Source of the DNA: Chrysemys picta bellii
Taxonomy: Eukaryota > Chordata > Testudines > Emydidae
Direction of reading: 5' to 3'
NCBI RefSeq assembly: GCF_011386835.1
Contig: NC_088809.1
Coordinates: 21,273,067-21,337,066, forward strand
Length of the DNA: 64,000 nucleotides
In this document: in pieces, positions 1 to 10,242 of the stretch
How positions within the stretch are numbered: position 1 is the stretch's first letter
Layout: each line of letters opens with the position of its first letter
Translations under genes and position numbers: made by a program
The notes under the pieces: generated by a model
What the model saw: only the letters and a program-made list of their open reading frames with translations
Databases searched by the model: none
What the model was told of the DNA's origin: nothing

Positions 1-2210
1 GAGGAGTTAGAGTTGGGAACTGTGGTACCTGAAAAAGCTCTGGCTGACAGCAATAATGCTGGGTTGCAGGAGAGCTAGAAATACACCACACAGCTCTTGC
101 AGAACCTGTTCGCTAGCAAAGGGTGCACTGGTTAGGGCCCGATTTCAAGACCTCTCTCTAATGGACGCGCCTACTCCGTTTTTCTTTGGCCTGGGAAAGA
201 AACATGCGGAGGAGACGATGACTGGCCACTTCAAGATGTTGTCGGGTCAAGTGCTTTCAGATGCTGTGGGAATTAGGAAATTTGCTGTGAATTTTTTCTT
301 AGACCTGTGTGCTGCAGAGCCTGTGTGACCACGTGAGACTTGGCAGCTCCTTGAGGATCTTCCCAGGATCGTAACGTTGGATGTGGACAGAGTTGAACAG
401 GACCTGACACTCTCAGAATTGACTACTATCCTCAATGGCTTTGATCCAGGGAAGGCATCTGGTATCGATGGTTTGGCTGTTGAGTTTTATGAAGCCTTTT
501 GGACCCTTCTCGGGCATGGCTTGCTCCAGGTTCTCCAGGAGAGCATCAGAGAGAAGATAGCGTCGCTCATTTGTCATCAAGCAGCTCTTACCTTGTGGCC
601 TAAGAAAGGGGACCTTGGGAAGATGAAGAACTGGAGACCTGTGTCCCTGCTTTGCTCTGACTATAAACTTTTCCAAAAGCCTTGGCAAATAGCCTGAAAA
701 CTGTGATTGGTTTGGTCGTCTGAGTCCCTAGCAGGTCCATTTTTGATCCCCCTTTCCTGTTGCGGGATGTAATTTTGACCTCAAAAATGTCTGTTTTGCA
801 CCCACTGTGCCTTTGCTTTGGGGTTTGTCTCCTGCATTCAATTAACATATAATGCCACTTTTCAGTTACGGGCTTTGCAGCAGTTCTTCTTTGTGCATGG
901 ATCTGTTCCTTGGAAGCAACGGACCTTTGCTTTTCTTTGACGGGAGGGGAGTTGGTATTTGTCTGGGAACTTTTTTTGTTGGACCTCGGGCGCCTCCTTA
1001 TTGAGGTGTTACCTGTTTTCTAATCAAAGTCTTTTTAAGGCTTGGAGATTTTTCAAGCTCAGGCCGCAGAGTTGGTGGCTGGAGATCCCAGGGCTGGTGG
1101 GTGCACCCCTTGTTCATAACCCTGCTATGAGGATTCCTAGTCTTGTTTCTAAGAGCCTTGTCTCTTCCCTCATTGTAGTAGGTGGAACAAGTCTGGTTCA
1201 TTTAATTGATTTTACTTAGTTTACGTAGGTCGCAGCGGATTTCTTTTCTGAAGAGTTTGGTTTTCATTCTGTTCGCTGGCTTACTCCGTTTTTATCAGAG
1301 ATGTAATCCGCCCTTCCTAGGGCAGTACTGTCTGTATGGCCAGCCGCCTCCTTGCGTGAGCCATTCCTGAACATACGAATGTTTCTATTTTCTGGCCTGT
1401 CGCTCCTGCATGGACAAACCTGGCAGCTTGCTTCAATGGGTCTTCTGAATTTACTTTTAATAGCTTAGGTCAGACTTTCTTTTTGATCCCAGGGATTGGC
1501 TTGGTGCCTTCCTAAGCTGGCTCAGGTCAGAAGTCATTGTATCTGCCTGTGGTACAGATTCGTTATTTTCACACATGCGTTGATTACCACAATACGGTAT
1601 GGAGAAGACAGCATCCGGTGACGGACTCCAACCACCCAGCCAGCCAAACTCGATATAAGCCTCAGCTTACAAAGAGGTTGGGTGATCTCCAGTGGAGAAT
1701 TCCTCACGGGGCTATTGCCGTGAACACGTTTGTGCATTTTTTTACTCCACACGCATTCGTGTCATGTCCTTTTTGTGACCGGAGGAGTTTTTCATACGTG
1801 TCTTACTTGTTCCAGGTTACAGCCGCTATTTGTTTTACTTCAGGGTATTTTTCGGTTCTTGTCCTTTGATTTTAATCCTGCTGTTTTTATTTTTCCTGTT
1901 CAGTACTGGTTCACAAATAGAGCTGTGGGATGCCTTGCAAACTTTATTTGAGGTCAAGCAAAGTGGCCCATTTTAAAAAGTAGCCAATGTAAATTATTTG
2001 GTACCTGGGTTGCCGATGTTCTTTGTTTTTCTAGCTTTTTAGTGGTTTTGTGCCTTCATTTGGAAGTTAGATATTATACTCTTTTAAGTGATTTGGAGCC
2101 ATGTATTCAGTAGTGGGCTATTGGAAACGCACTTTGTACTATCAGGGATGGCCAACTGGTTTTGAATTTGTAATTTATGTTTTTTGCTGCTGTGTTTCCG
2201 TACTGATAGT
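1..2210 (+). mobile_element. Decayed L1-superfamily (Tx1-like) LINE, 5' end outside window
   Basis: The segment reads on the plus strand as one broken LINE ORF2 product, seen in several short frames in the right order. A pre-RT segment contains KGALVRARFQ and FFFGLGK near 118-200. The start of the reverse transcriptase has GKASGIDGLAVEFYEAF and NWRPVSLLCSDYKL. A frameshifted continuation reads ALANSLKTVIG and SIFDPPFLLRDVI to about 780. A C-terminal region has GDLQWRIPHGAIAVN, then a cysteine pair in CPFC. These are the hallmarks of the Tx1-like branch of the L1 superfamily. The core of the RT, including the YADD-type site, is not readable. Sequence after about 2210 becomes GC-rich, which I take as the 3' end. 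The copy is inactive. Confidence 0.8.
56..2200 (+). pseudogene. Tx1-like LINE ORF2 relic (linker, RT start, C-terminus)
   Basis: In an active element this protein would nick DNA and reverse-transcribe its own RNA in the nucleus. Frame 2 runs from about 56 to 697 with a single stop at 326-328 and covers the linker and RT blocks 0-2. It then shifts at about 685, where the DYKLF text loses frame, and the neighbouring frame carries ALANSLKTVIG to about 770. From 780 to 1530 only scattered similarity remains. From 1537 to 2200 the C-terminal domain is readable in two frames: LQWRIPHGAIAVNTFVHFF, then LQPLFVLLQGIF and GCLANFI followed by a stop. There are at least two frameshifts and several stops. 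I infer a long-dead copy. Confidence 0.75.
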
Positions 2211-3950
2211 TTAAACGTCAACGGTCGCGCCCACTCCCACACTTGCACGCCCTCCCCAGCAAACAGCCGTGGCCAAGCTGAGCGCTGACTGGGACTAAAC
2301 CCAAGGAAGCCGGAGCTTGTCTAAGGCCTCGGCCCGACTGGGTGTCTTTGCAGGCGGGGATAAGCTGCACCAATGCACCCCAGTATCTACCCCAGTCATT
2401 AAAACCCCAGCGCAGACAAGGCCCAATCCCCACCTCTTGGCTCCACACTGGCCTGGCCGCCCTTTCCTGCCATTGCCCCCCACGGCCCCCAGTGATTTAC
2501 ACCAGACACATGGAGAGCCGGGGCCCAGCCACGCCATCCTCCGCAAGGAAGAAGCTGAGGGGAAGCGGAAGAGTTAGGCCCCTCGGAGAATCCCAGGCAA
2601 CACGAACAACAGACAGAGCTTTCCCCCGTCGGAAAGCTGCACAGAGCTAACAAGGATCAGCCAGTGCACTCCTGGGGGCACTGCATCCCCACACCACACC
2701 CAGTGCTCACCACAGCCACTGCAAGGGAAGCCGCCCACATCCCACAGGCCTGCGCGGGCCGGGGCTCCGGCACTTCCACTCTCTGCACCTCGGTGCTGCA
2801 GCAGGGACCGTCTCTAATGGGACTGACGCAGGCCTGGTGTGTTCCACCCCTCTCCCCCACCCTGCGTCTGCTTTGTCCAGCTGGACCGGCCTGGGGCAGA
2901 GACCGTCCCTGTGTCTGTGCGATGCTGGCACGATGCAGCCCGAGCTCGGCTGGTCCCTAGGCACTATGGTGATTAACGTAACGAAGGAGGATGCCGCTCC
3001 ACGCAATTCCATCTGACCCGAACCGAGAACCAACGGAGCCGCACCGAGGAAGGATTTGGCCCACAGGCTCACCACGGGAGAGGACCAGCCCATCAGGGAC
3101 TGGCAACGCAAGGAGCTCGCACGTCTCGGGCAGTGGGCGACAGAAGAAGTTGTGAATCAAGCACACATCAGTGACTGACTCCTCTCTTGATTGCTCTGTC
3201 TACAGATTAATGCCGCCTAATTCTCCAGCAAACCCAGCTGCCACGTCGGCCTTCAGAGAGTTTGGGGAGCATTTAACGCGCATGGTAAACATCTCCTGGA
3301 GCCAGCGAGCCAGCAGCCGTTCTGCTCTCTGGCTGCGAGCACCCCGGTGCTGTTTGTTTTAGAAATCTGCCCTTCGCCCTTGATGAGCCGACGCTGGCCA
3401 AGGTTTGTTTTGCTAAGGCGGTCGATGGCGGGGTATTGATTGGAGCTGCTGAGTCTGAAAAAGCCTCCTCGGCAACTCCCTGCTGGGAGAGGTTTCACGT
3501 GTATTGCTGCATTCAGGCAAAATCTGCAAAAGCACCTCAGGGATTTAGGAGCCTCTGTCCTATTTGCAAAAGCAGCTCGGGCACCGAGCAGCCTGCAGTC
3601 GACGGGTGGCTTTAGAAAAGTCTAGCCTTTGTTGCTATCACTGCAAAGCAAGGGAAGGCCAAGACACCATTGGCTAACGCTGAGGCGCCCAGCTGCCCAG
3701 GGACTCCTCAGCCCCAGTGAGGTGTTAGCTTCTCTATACAACACAGGGGGAGAGACTGGCGCCTTGGAATGGGCCTGCCTAAGCCAGCCCGTGGGAAATG
3801 CTGGGCCAGTGGGTGGCCCCCATCTCCATTCCGGATTCTCAGCTGTGAACCCTCCCATGGAGGTCAGCCCTGATTTGCCAAACAGGGAGAGACACCCCCC
3901 CACTCCCGAACTCAATCTAGCTACGCTCACCAACAACAACCCAGGGGCCA
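2211..3950. other. GC-rich unannotated stretch
   Basis: I recognise no gene or repeat family here. Short open frames occur on both strands but overlap one another, as expected in GC-rich DNA with few stops. No coding motif, splice-consistent exon or tandem structure stands out. Confidence 0.5.
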
Positions 3951-4300
3951 GCCCGAGGCAGGGCCCGCTCTAACTTTTTTGCTGCCCCAAGCAGCAAAAA
4001 AAAGCGCCGCCCCCCGAACCCCCCGCCGAGCGCCGTGCCGCCGGAGCCCGCCCCCCCCGAGCGCCGCCGGAACCCCACCCCGAGCGCCGTGCCGTCGGAA
4101 CCTGCCACCCCCCCGCCAAGCGCCGCCGGAACCCCCCCAGCACCGCGCCCGCACCGACCCCCGCCGAGCGCCGCGCCGCCGGAGTGCCCCCCCCTCGCGG
4201 AATGCCACGCCGCGCCGCGCTCCCCCCGTCGCCCCTTACCAGGTGCCGCCCCAAGCATGTGCTTGGGTGCCTGGTGCCTGGAGCCGGCCCTGGCCCGAGG
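3951..4300. mobile_element. hAT-like MITE with perfect 8-bp target duplication
   Basis: The element spans 3959-4292 (334 bp). It starts CAGGGCCCGCTC and ends GAGCCGGCCCTG, imperfect terminal inverted repeats in the CAGGG...CCCTG form typical of hAT transposons. The same 8 bases, GCCCGAGG, lie directly before it (3951-3958) and directly after it (4293-4300), the 8-bp duplication expected of hAT insertion. There is no transposase, so it is non-autonomous. The middle (about 4000-4235) is a very GC-rich minisatellite of degenerate units containing GAGCGCCG and GCCGGA. The exact flanking repeat makes the boundaries secure. The subfamily name is unknown to me. Confidence 0.88.
4002..4235. repeat. 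GC-rich internal minisatellite of the hAT-like MITE
   Basis: Degenerate units of roughly 25-50 bp repeat the core CGAGCGCCG(Y)GCCG(Y)CGGA separated by C-runs. Starts of the core fall near 4025, 4059, 4080, 4118 and 4164. Frames on both strands are open only because of this composition. Confidence 0.7.
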
Positions 4301-4689
4301 GGAAGTCTGGCTCTGCGGCTAAGGCCCAAGACAGCATCTGATGTGGCTTCAGTTCCTGGTTCCGCCCCCGGTGACCTTAGCTCACTGACCAGCACTTTCA
4401 AATGAATTTCAGGGAGATTTGTGCTGGTCCTTAATTTGCTAATAACATTTAAAAAGAGGGGGCTGCAGAGCGCCCTTTAAAGTGGGAGAGGGGCATAGAT
4501 TCCCCTACCCCCCCCGCCTGACCCTCCTCTTCCCCCTCAACAGCACCCTGCCTCATGAGCCCCTCCACCCACCCCCTCCAAATCAGAGCGAATGGGAGCG
4601 TCACTCCAGTTTGGCCCAGCCAAAAAAGTACCACTATTTTTACGTGGGAGACAACATTATTAACTTAGGAGTCGAGAGACTTCTGGTGC
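4301..4689. other. Unannotated stretch
   Basis: Nothing recognisable. It includes a C-rich tract near 4500-4580. Confidence 0.4.
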
Positions 4690-4890
4690 AAATGGGAGTC
4701 TCCCTGTCACACCAGGAGACCTGGCCAGTCACTACCTTTGGCCAGTCACTTAATCTCTCTCTGAGCCTTGGTGCCCCAACCGTACGATGGGAATAATAAC
4801 ACTTCCCTTCTGCTAGCCTTCACCTGCCTTTGCTGTTTAGACTGTGGTTGTTGCAGCACGGCCTGTCTCTTGCAATGGGGCCCCCAGATC
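4690..4890 (+). repeat. MIR-like SINE (CORE/L2-tail type)
   Basis: The plus strand contains GGCCAGTCACTTAATCTCTC, GAGCCTTGGTGCCCC and ATGGGAATAATAACA in the order of the MIR core (gTCACTTAACCTCT, gtGCCTCAGTTTCC, ATGGGgATAATAA). A tail with TTTAGACTGTG and GGCCTGTCTCTT resembles the L2-type 3' end. The tRNA-like head is not clear. Confidence 0.72.
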
Positions 4891-5157
4891 CCTACTGGAA
4901 TAGAACTAATAAAAAGGCCACATCCTGATCTGTTCCATTGGTGGAAATCTGAAGTCACTCTGGATTTACAAGGTTGTAAACGAGAGCTGAATCTGGATTC
5001 CACAAACATCCACAAAATGTTATTTAAACTGATTTGCTCCATACGGACACTACCTAGAGAATTAAACTAATTAATGGCTCCTTTGGTTCAGCAAATTCGT
5101 ATGCCAGGAGTGCCTGGTCTTCTGCAACATCTGCAGCCTGACACCAGATTTCATGGG

Positions 5158-5217
5158 CTGTCCCCTCAGCTGGCGCAAATCAGCAAATATTTGCATCAGC
5201 CGAGGATCTGGCCCCAT
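5158..5217. repeat. Palindromic dispersed repeat with GGATCTGGCCC end
   Basis: A left arm with CCTCAGCTGGCGCAAAT faces a right arm with ATTTGCATCAGCCGAGGATC, an imperfect inverted repeat around a short AT centre. The end GAGGATCTGGCCCC recurs at about a dozen places in this window (see 60093 for the best copy). I recall this kind of palindrome as common in sauropsid genomes but cannot name it. Confidence 0.6.
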
Positions 5218-5826
5218 AAATGGGACAGCAGCGGGTGTTTGACACACATGACTTCCAGGCACCCAGCCCCACCACCCACCCCGACGGCTCATAACCTCCA
5301 GCCATCTCTGAAGGGCGATAACATATATTCCCTGGACAACAGCTGCACCCATCTGGAGTGAAAGTTGTCTGTGAAGCAATTACTTGAGCTGACATAATGA
5401 TAAAACCCCTCGATAAATTCATCAGAAGGGCTGTTGGGAGAGAAAGATGCAGTGTGCGTGGGGAAGGAGTTACTTTATTATCAATCTCGTCCTAGCAGCT
5501 GCTTGGGACTGATTTAAAGCCTTGGTCGGGAGAGGCTCCTTTTTTCTTTTCGGTTTTCCATTACACACTGGAGAGGAGAATTTGGACACGGGACAAAATC
5601 TCAGGCTGTGCTAAATGAACGGACAAAGCAAGCACAGGCCCTCCGAGTCATCAGCCGAACGGCTTTACGAGCTCACCAGATCACACCCAGCATTTCCTCC
5701 CGGCTTGGTCATTTAACTCACTGCACACGGTGAACTGCCTGCTCCGGGCAACCCATCACACATGTGCCTTCCCAGCAGCATGCTTGCTCAGTGTCATGCT
5801 GGGACATTGCAGGGGACAATCCAGAC
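5218..5826. other. Unannotated, partly AT-rich stretch
   Basis: No repeat or gene recognised. 5355-5560 is AT-richer than its surroundings and holds TAAT/ATTA-type motifs (for example CAATTACTTGAG, TAATGATAAAA, TTTATTATCAATC). It might be conserved non-coding DNA, which cannot be judged from one sequence. Confidence 0.3.
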
Positions 5827-5970
5827 CAGGGGTAGGCAACCTGTGTGCCGAGATGATTTTCAGTGGCACTCACACTGCCTGGCTTACTTCACCACCGGTC
5901 CCGGGGGGGCTCTGCATTTTAATTTAATTTTAAATGAAGCTTCTTAAACATTTTAAAAACCTTCGTTACT
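5827..5970 (+). mobile_element. hAT-like element, 5' end only
   Basis: It begins CAGGGGTAGGCAACCTGTG, a hAT-type terminus of a family I recall as frequent in turtles. The interior GATTTTCAGTGGCACTCACA and the AT-rich run TTTAATTTAATTTTAAATG support this. After about 5970 the similarity to the family fades and no matching 3' terminus is seen, so this is a 3'-truncated or rearranged copy. Confidence 0.65.
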
Positions 5971-5984
5971 GCTACGTCTGGGTG

Positions 5985-6440
5985 TGCGGCAACCTGCCAG
6001 CCACCTCTTGGTTATGGCTTTGGGGTGACCCCAACACACTCTCAGTCCCAGATTTCCCCCCCAGAAACGTATGTCCTGTACGGCACTGCCCAGCCCACTC
6101 CTGGAGGGTACTAATATATTAAGTCTGTTATTCCTTTAAGGGCATGATATGCACACAACTTGTTACCCCAAATGCAGTTACCCGGCCACTTCCACTTAAA
6201 CACACTGGATTAGATAAAACAGCAAAATAGATTTAACAACTACAAAGAGAGAGATTTTGAGTGAGTGCAGGTAATGAGGCAACAAAGTCAGAAATGGTTA
6301 CAAGAAAAATAAAGATAAATCGCTTCCTGATGTCTCCAGCTGATGAGTTCTCAAATCTAGATCCTGATCACCTGCGCTCAAAGCCAGGTTAAAGCAATCT
6401 GAGGCCCTAGGACATATCAACATAGGGTCCCTTTCATGGC
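5985..6440. repeat. Unclassified interspersed repeat (probable)
   Basis: The run from CAACCTGCCAGCCACC through GTTATTCCTTTAAGGGC, CACTTAAACACACTGGATTA and GTCAGAAATGGTTACAAG reads like a dispersed turtle repeat I have met before but cannot assign to a class. There are no coding motifs. Boundaries are approximate. Confidence 0.35.
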
Positions 6441-7612
6441 TCTGCCCCATGGCCCTCCCCCATTTCCTCTCTCAACGATGCGTGGTGCAGTTCACACCTT
6501 GCACACCTACTGTCTCAGGCTCTCTGCAGACTCAGGCAGCATCGCTACATCAGTTACATTCAAGTCACGTTTTCAAGATTTTCTTTGCAACCATGAAGAT
6601 TGGAAACTCGCTTTTTTTTTTTTAAGTGAAAGCTGAGAGATCATCACATGACTCCAGTCACTGGTGCTTTAGGATGATTCTCTAGTGCTTATACTTCAAT
6701 CTGGCCTTGCCTGTAGTCATTAGAGATCTCAAGGCATTTTCCACCTGCTGACCACCATATGCTGGCTGAATTCCAATGAGGGAAATTACGTTCTCCCTGA
6801 AGAAGCTTGCCCTTGGGGACTAGGAAAATGACGATGTTGTCGTGATACACTGAACATTTAGACATAGTGGAAAGAGTCCTGCAGCTCCATAACGCACAGA
6901 GACATTCCTGAGTCTGGAGCCCCGGCATTTTGCGGGTCCTGAGAGGGCTGGCGTCCCTGCCCGCTGGTCTCGTGGCACTGCACTCCCAACCTGAACAGCT
7001 GTATTCGTTATTCGGTCTCGGCTGCTGTTCCACCAAGCCTGCGTGCCAGTGTTTTATAGCCCGTCCTTCGTGTTTTATAGAATAGATTCTCTTTATGTTG
7101 GCAAATGGATTTGATGTGGCAGAGCCAGACAGCAAATAAAACGCTGCCTGATGGATTGACATCAGCAGCGTCCCGCCGGTGACTGGAGCAGCTCGTCAGC
7201 AGCCGGGTTTGGAGAAAAAAACAACAACCCATAGACTTAGAACAGTGCTACCACAGACCCGTGTGCCCCCTCTGCTACACAGGGAGCCCCCAAAGGTAAA
7301 CACCACGGACAAGTGCCATGGGGCAAGGAGATGGATTCTGACTCCCCCGGTGCTGCAGGGGTTTATTTCTGAACTCTGTCGAGCTTCTAAAGCCTTCTAA
7401 CTCCAGCAGCCGACGTGAACTCTGCTATCGGACAGGGGCAGTTACTTTGGCCCCTCCAGATCAGATCACTCGAGTCATCCTTGCTCACGCCTTCCTCCCA
7501 CTGAGAACCATGGAACTGCCGGAGCAAAGATTATAGGCACCTGCATGCTGTGGCAATGAGACTGAAAGAGAGATTGCCACAAGAAAGCAGGAGATGGAGA
7601 AGGAATGGGGGG
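6441..7612. other. Unannotated stretch
   Basis: I see nothing I can name. The longest open frame here, on the minus strand, has no recognisable motif. Confidence 0.4.
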
Positions 7613-7865
7613 GGGAGGTATCACAGGACTGGAAGGGACCTCCTGGACCACCGAGGTCAGTCCTCTGCTATCTCGCAACCCAGTCATAGAATCTGTTCAG
7701 AAACTCATCAAACTCCATCTTAACCCCAGTTGGGTTATTCATTCCCACTGCTCCTATGGAGACGCTGTTCCAGACCTTCCCTCCTCTGATGGTTAGAAAC
7801 CTCCTTCTCATTCCCACCCTCCTGGCCAGTTCATCCCTGTTTGTTCTTGATTTACACACCCTACT
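7613..7865 (-). mobile_element. Old CR1 LINE fragment (3' part of ORF2 and 3' UTR)
   Basis: Read on the minus strand, the segment carries the end of a CR1 ORF2-like frame (RRFLTIRGGKVWNSVSIG and FDEFLNRF) followed by the CR1 3' UTR, complementary to GACTGGAAGGGACCTCC and GTCATAGAATC. It is 5' truncated and diverged, much older than the intact copy at 9030-13187. Confidence 0.7.
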
Positions 7866-8061
7866 GCTCTGTGCCTAACGGTGATGCCAAGAGACCAGCC
7901 TGGGAGATGAAGAAGGAATTCCAGCATTGCTATTCTACCCAGCTCCAGCGTTACCTCGGCCTGCCTTAGGCTGTTCCTAAACCCGGGTGCCAGCCGACGC
8001 CAGCCCGTGTGTTATCTTATTAGTCACTGGCTGGTGAGGTTTAAGAATATAATTATTCGAA

Positions 8062-8140
8062 GACCAGAACCTCCGCTGGCATAAATTCACCTCAGCAGAG
8101 CTTCGGTGGGTTACAGCAGCTGAGGATCTGGCCCCGAGAT
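8062..8140. repeat. Palindromic dispersed repeat with GGATCTGGCCC end
   Basis: The left part CCTCCGCTGGCATAAATTCA and the right part GTTACAGCAGCTGAGGATC form diverged inverted arms. The unit ends GGATCTGGCCCC like the other family members. Confidence 0.5.
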
Positions 8141-8257
8141 CCTTGCCAACTGCTGTAACTTTTGCAATAGATGGTAAAAACGTTATAACCAGAAGAACAG
8201 AACCCCCCAGCCTCTCCTGTGGTAGCTAAGGTTTGGCCTGACCTGCGTAATTAACAC
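8141..8257. other. Short unannotated gap
   Basis: No recognisable content. Confidence 0.3.
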
Positions 8258-8745
8258 CTGGTGGGAAGCCTCATTTCTTGGCGGATAGAATTAGGGAGGT
8301 AAACAGATCATTAGAACAAACGCTCTGTTTTCAGCCTAAGTAAGATAAGTAAATAGGTCAGGAGGCTAAAAAGACAATGTCTGAGCCAGCTAAGATAAGA
8401 GGGAAAACACCCAGGGAACCATACACTAACAAAGGACAAGATAAATCTGGAATGTAAAGATCACGTTCTACCCGAACAGCATATGGAGAGAACATGCCGT
8501 ACAGGGATTGGTTCCTGAAAAGTAACCAGGCCAATCCAAAAATGTGTGCTGCAGTGCACAGAACATGGAACGTAATGTGTATAAAGGACGAGGTTTTCCG
8601 TGTCGCTTTGGATGCGTGACACGCCCTGTATCCACCTCCTATGCTTCAGTCTGACCAGCTCAGCATGGCTTCGCTGTGTGCCAAAGAAAGGAACCTGAGG
8701 GATGAAATCTGGAGTCAAACTGAGCTTTTTTAGATCCCAGAGAAC
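8258..8745 (+). mobile_element. Probable solo LTR of an endogenous retrovirus-like element
   Basis: The segment has LTR-style organisation. An AG-rich U3-like region comes first, then a TATA box (GTATAAAGG, 8579-8587), then a pyrimidine-rich stretch. A degraded polyadenylation-type signal (CCAAAGAAAGGAACC, 8681) follows at the spacing expected for an R region. The text resembles a turtle LTR family I recall. I find no second LTR, no primer-binding site and no gag/pol frame next to it, so it would be a solo LTR. Flanking target duplications were not found and the ends are uncertain. Confidence 0.45.
8579..8587 (+). promoter_or_regulatory. TATA box of the probable LTR
   Basis: GTATAAAGG lies about 95 bases upstream of the degraded polyadenylation-like signal, the spacing usual in a retroviral-type LTR. 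Whether it still drives transcription is unknown. Confidence 0.4.
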
Positions 8746-9029
8746 CGGGTGAAGTTTCCTCCCTGAACTGGACAAGGGGATCTGGATAAGCTGAGTGGAA
8801 AAGGTCTGGGAGGGAATCCCAACAGCTGTAAACAACAATCCTCTATTGGCCCTGGGCAGATGGCCTAGACGTCTAGCAGGCCTTTCCCTTCGCGAACTTC
8901 TCTGGCTCCGGGGCGGAACTGCCTCCGTGCACTCCCCGCTCAGCCCCAGTGCAGCAGGACCTGAGCCCTTTCCTGAAAGACTGCAGTGGGGTGTTCTCTC
9001 CAACCCGTCCCACCAGCTATCCCCAAAGG

Positions 9030-9190
9030 AATGGCAGTCAGCAGCGAACCAGCTGAGCGGCGAACAGCAGAGGCTAACAGCAGGAGTTTGCCTGGGAGCT
9101 CGCTTGGGGAGAGCGCACCGAGGCTTTCATCTGCAGGTTTCTCAGAGTAGTTCCTGCAACAGTTGAGGAAGCTTCTAAGAGGACGGTGAT
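9030..9190 (+). other. Probable CR1 5' UTR / internal promoter region
   Basis: The leader contains AACAGCAGGAGTTTGCCTGG and GAGCTCGCTTGGGGAGAGCG just before the ORF1 start, as in CR1 5' UTRs I recall. LINE 5' UTRs normally carry an internal promoter, but no specific motif can be identified here. The left edge is approximate. Confidence 0.5.
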
Positions 9191-10198
9191 ATGGAAGGTG
9201 AGCGATCAGCTGTTGTAACCTGCACAGGTTGTGCCATGTTTGTCTTTCTTCCTCAGGACAGAAGTGACTTTGTCTGTACAAAGTGCAAGCTGGTCTCCAT
9301 ATTGGAGGAGAAGGTTCGAGGGCTGGAGAAACGAGTATCAACTCTGCGTTGCATAAGGGAAAATGAAGATTTCCTGGACAGACGTCAGGAGATGCTTCTA
9401 CGGCCACATTGTTCTGAAGATTCAGAGCAGGCGCAGCAGGGACAGAAGGATTGTGAGGAGGTTTGGCAGCATGTGACCTCCAGAAGAAGAAAGAGGAGCG
9501 TCCATGCACCAGCAATGGAGATACAGGTGAGCAATCGTTTCCATGTTCTCTCTACAGGTACTAATGCGGAGAGTGGACTAGATGGCCCATCTGAGGGAAG
9601 GGAGCAGAAGGAGACTCCACCGATTGGAAGGCAAAAGATGCACTGTCCTAGGGATGGGGGTTCCACGACCACCACTCCCAAGAGGAGGAGGAGGGTGGTG
9701 GTGGTCGGGGACTCCCTCCTCAGGGGGACTGAGTCATCTATCTGCCGCCCCGACCGGGAAAACCGAGAGGTCTGCTGCTTGCCAGGAGCTAGGATAAACG
9801 ACGTGACGGAGAGACTGCCGAGACTCATCAAGCCCTCGGATCGCTACCCCTTCCTGCTTCTCCACGTGGGCACCAATGATACTGCCAAGAATGACCTTGA
9901 GCGGAGCACTGCAGACTACGTGGCTCTGGGAAGAAGGATAAAGGAGTTTGAGGCGCAAGTGGTGTTCTCGTCCATCCTCCCTGTGCAAGGAAAAGGCCGG
10001 GGTAGAGACCGTCGAATCGTGGAAGTCAACGAATGGCTACGCAGGTGGTGTCGGAGAGAAGGCTTTGGATTCTTCGACCATGGGATGGTGTTCCAAGAAG
10101 AAGGAGTGCTAGGCAGAGACGGGCTCCACCTAACGAAGAGAGGGAAGAGCATCTTCGCCAGCAGGCTGGCTAACCTAGTGAGGAGGGCTTTAAACTAG
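9191..10198 (+). CDS. CR1 ORF1 protein: zinc-ribbon, coiled coil and SGNH esterase
   Basis: This 335-residue protein is the first product of the CR1 retrotransposon. CR1 ORF1 proteins are thought to bind the element RNA in the retrotransposition particle and carry an esterase domain of unknown substrate. Residues 11-32 form a zinc-binding knuckle (C11-x2-C14 and C29-x2-C32), followed by a heptad-like coiled coil at about 34-65. A basic, Ser/Thr-rich linker (RRRKR at 98-102, KRRRR at 164-168) leads to the SGNH hydrolase: GDSL 173-176 with nucleophile Ser175, LPGARI 197-202, GTND 227-230, and DGLH 310-313 supplying Asp310 and His313. All catalytic blocks are intact. I chose the first ATG because it leaves the full zinc knuckle. 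ORF2 follows 44 bp downstream in another frame. Confidence 0.92.
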   Translation: MEGERSAVVTCTGCAMFVFLPQDRSDFVCTKCKLVSILEEKVRGLEKRVSTLRCIRENEDFLDRRQEMLLRPHCSEDSEQAQQGQKDCEEVWQHVTSRRRKRSVHAPAMEIQVSNRFHVLSTGTNAESGLDGPSEGREQKETPPIGRQKMHCPRDGGSTTTTPKRRRRVVVVGDSLLRGTESSICRPDRENREVCCLPGARINDVTERLPRLIKPSDRYPFLLLHVGTNDTAKNDLERSTADYVALGRRIKEFEAQVVFSSILPVQGKGRGRDRRIVEVNEWLRRWCRREGFGFFDHGMVFQEEGVLGRDGLHLTKRGKSIFASRLANLVRRALN

Positions 10199-10242
10199 GT
10201 TCACCGGGGGAAGGAGACCAAAGCCCTGAGGTAAGTGGGGAA

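Noticed and set aside
9385..9831. 148-residue minus-strand frame
   Set aside because: It is antisense to the CR1 ORF1 coding region.
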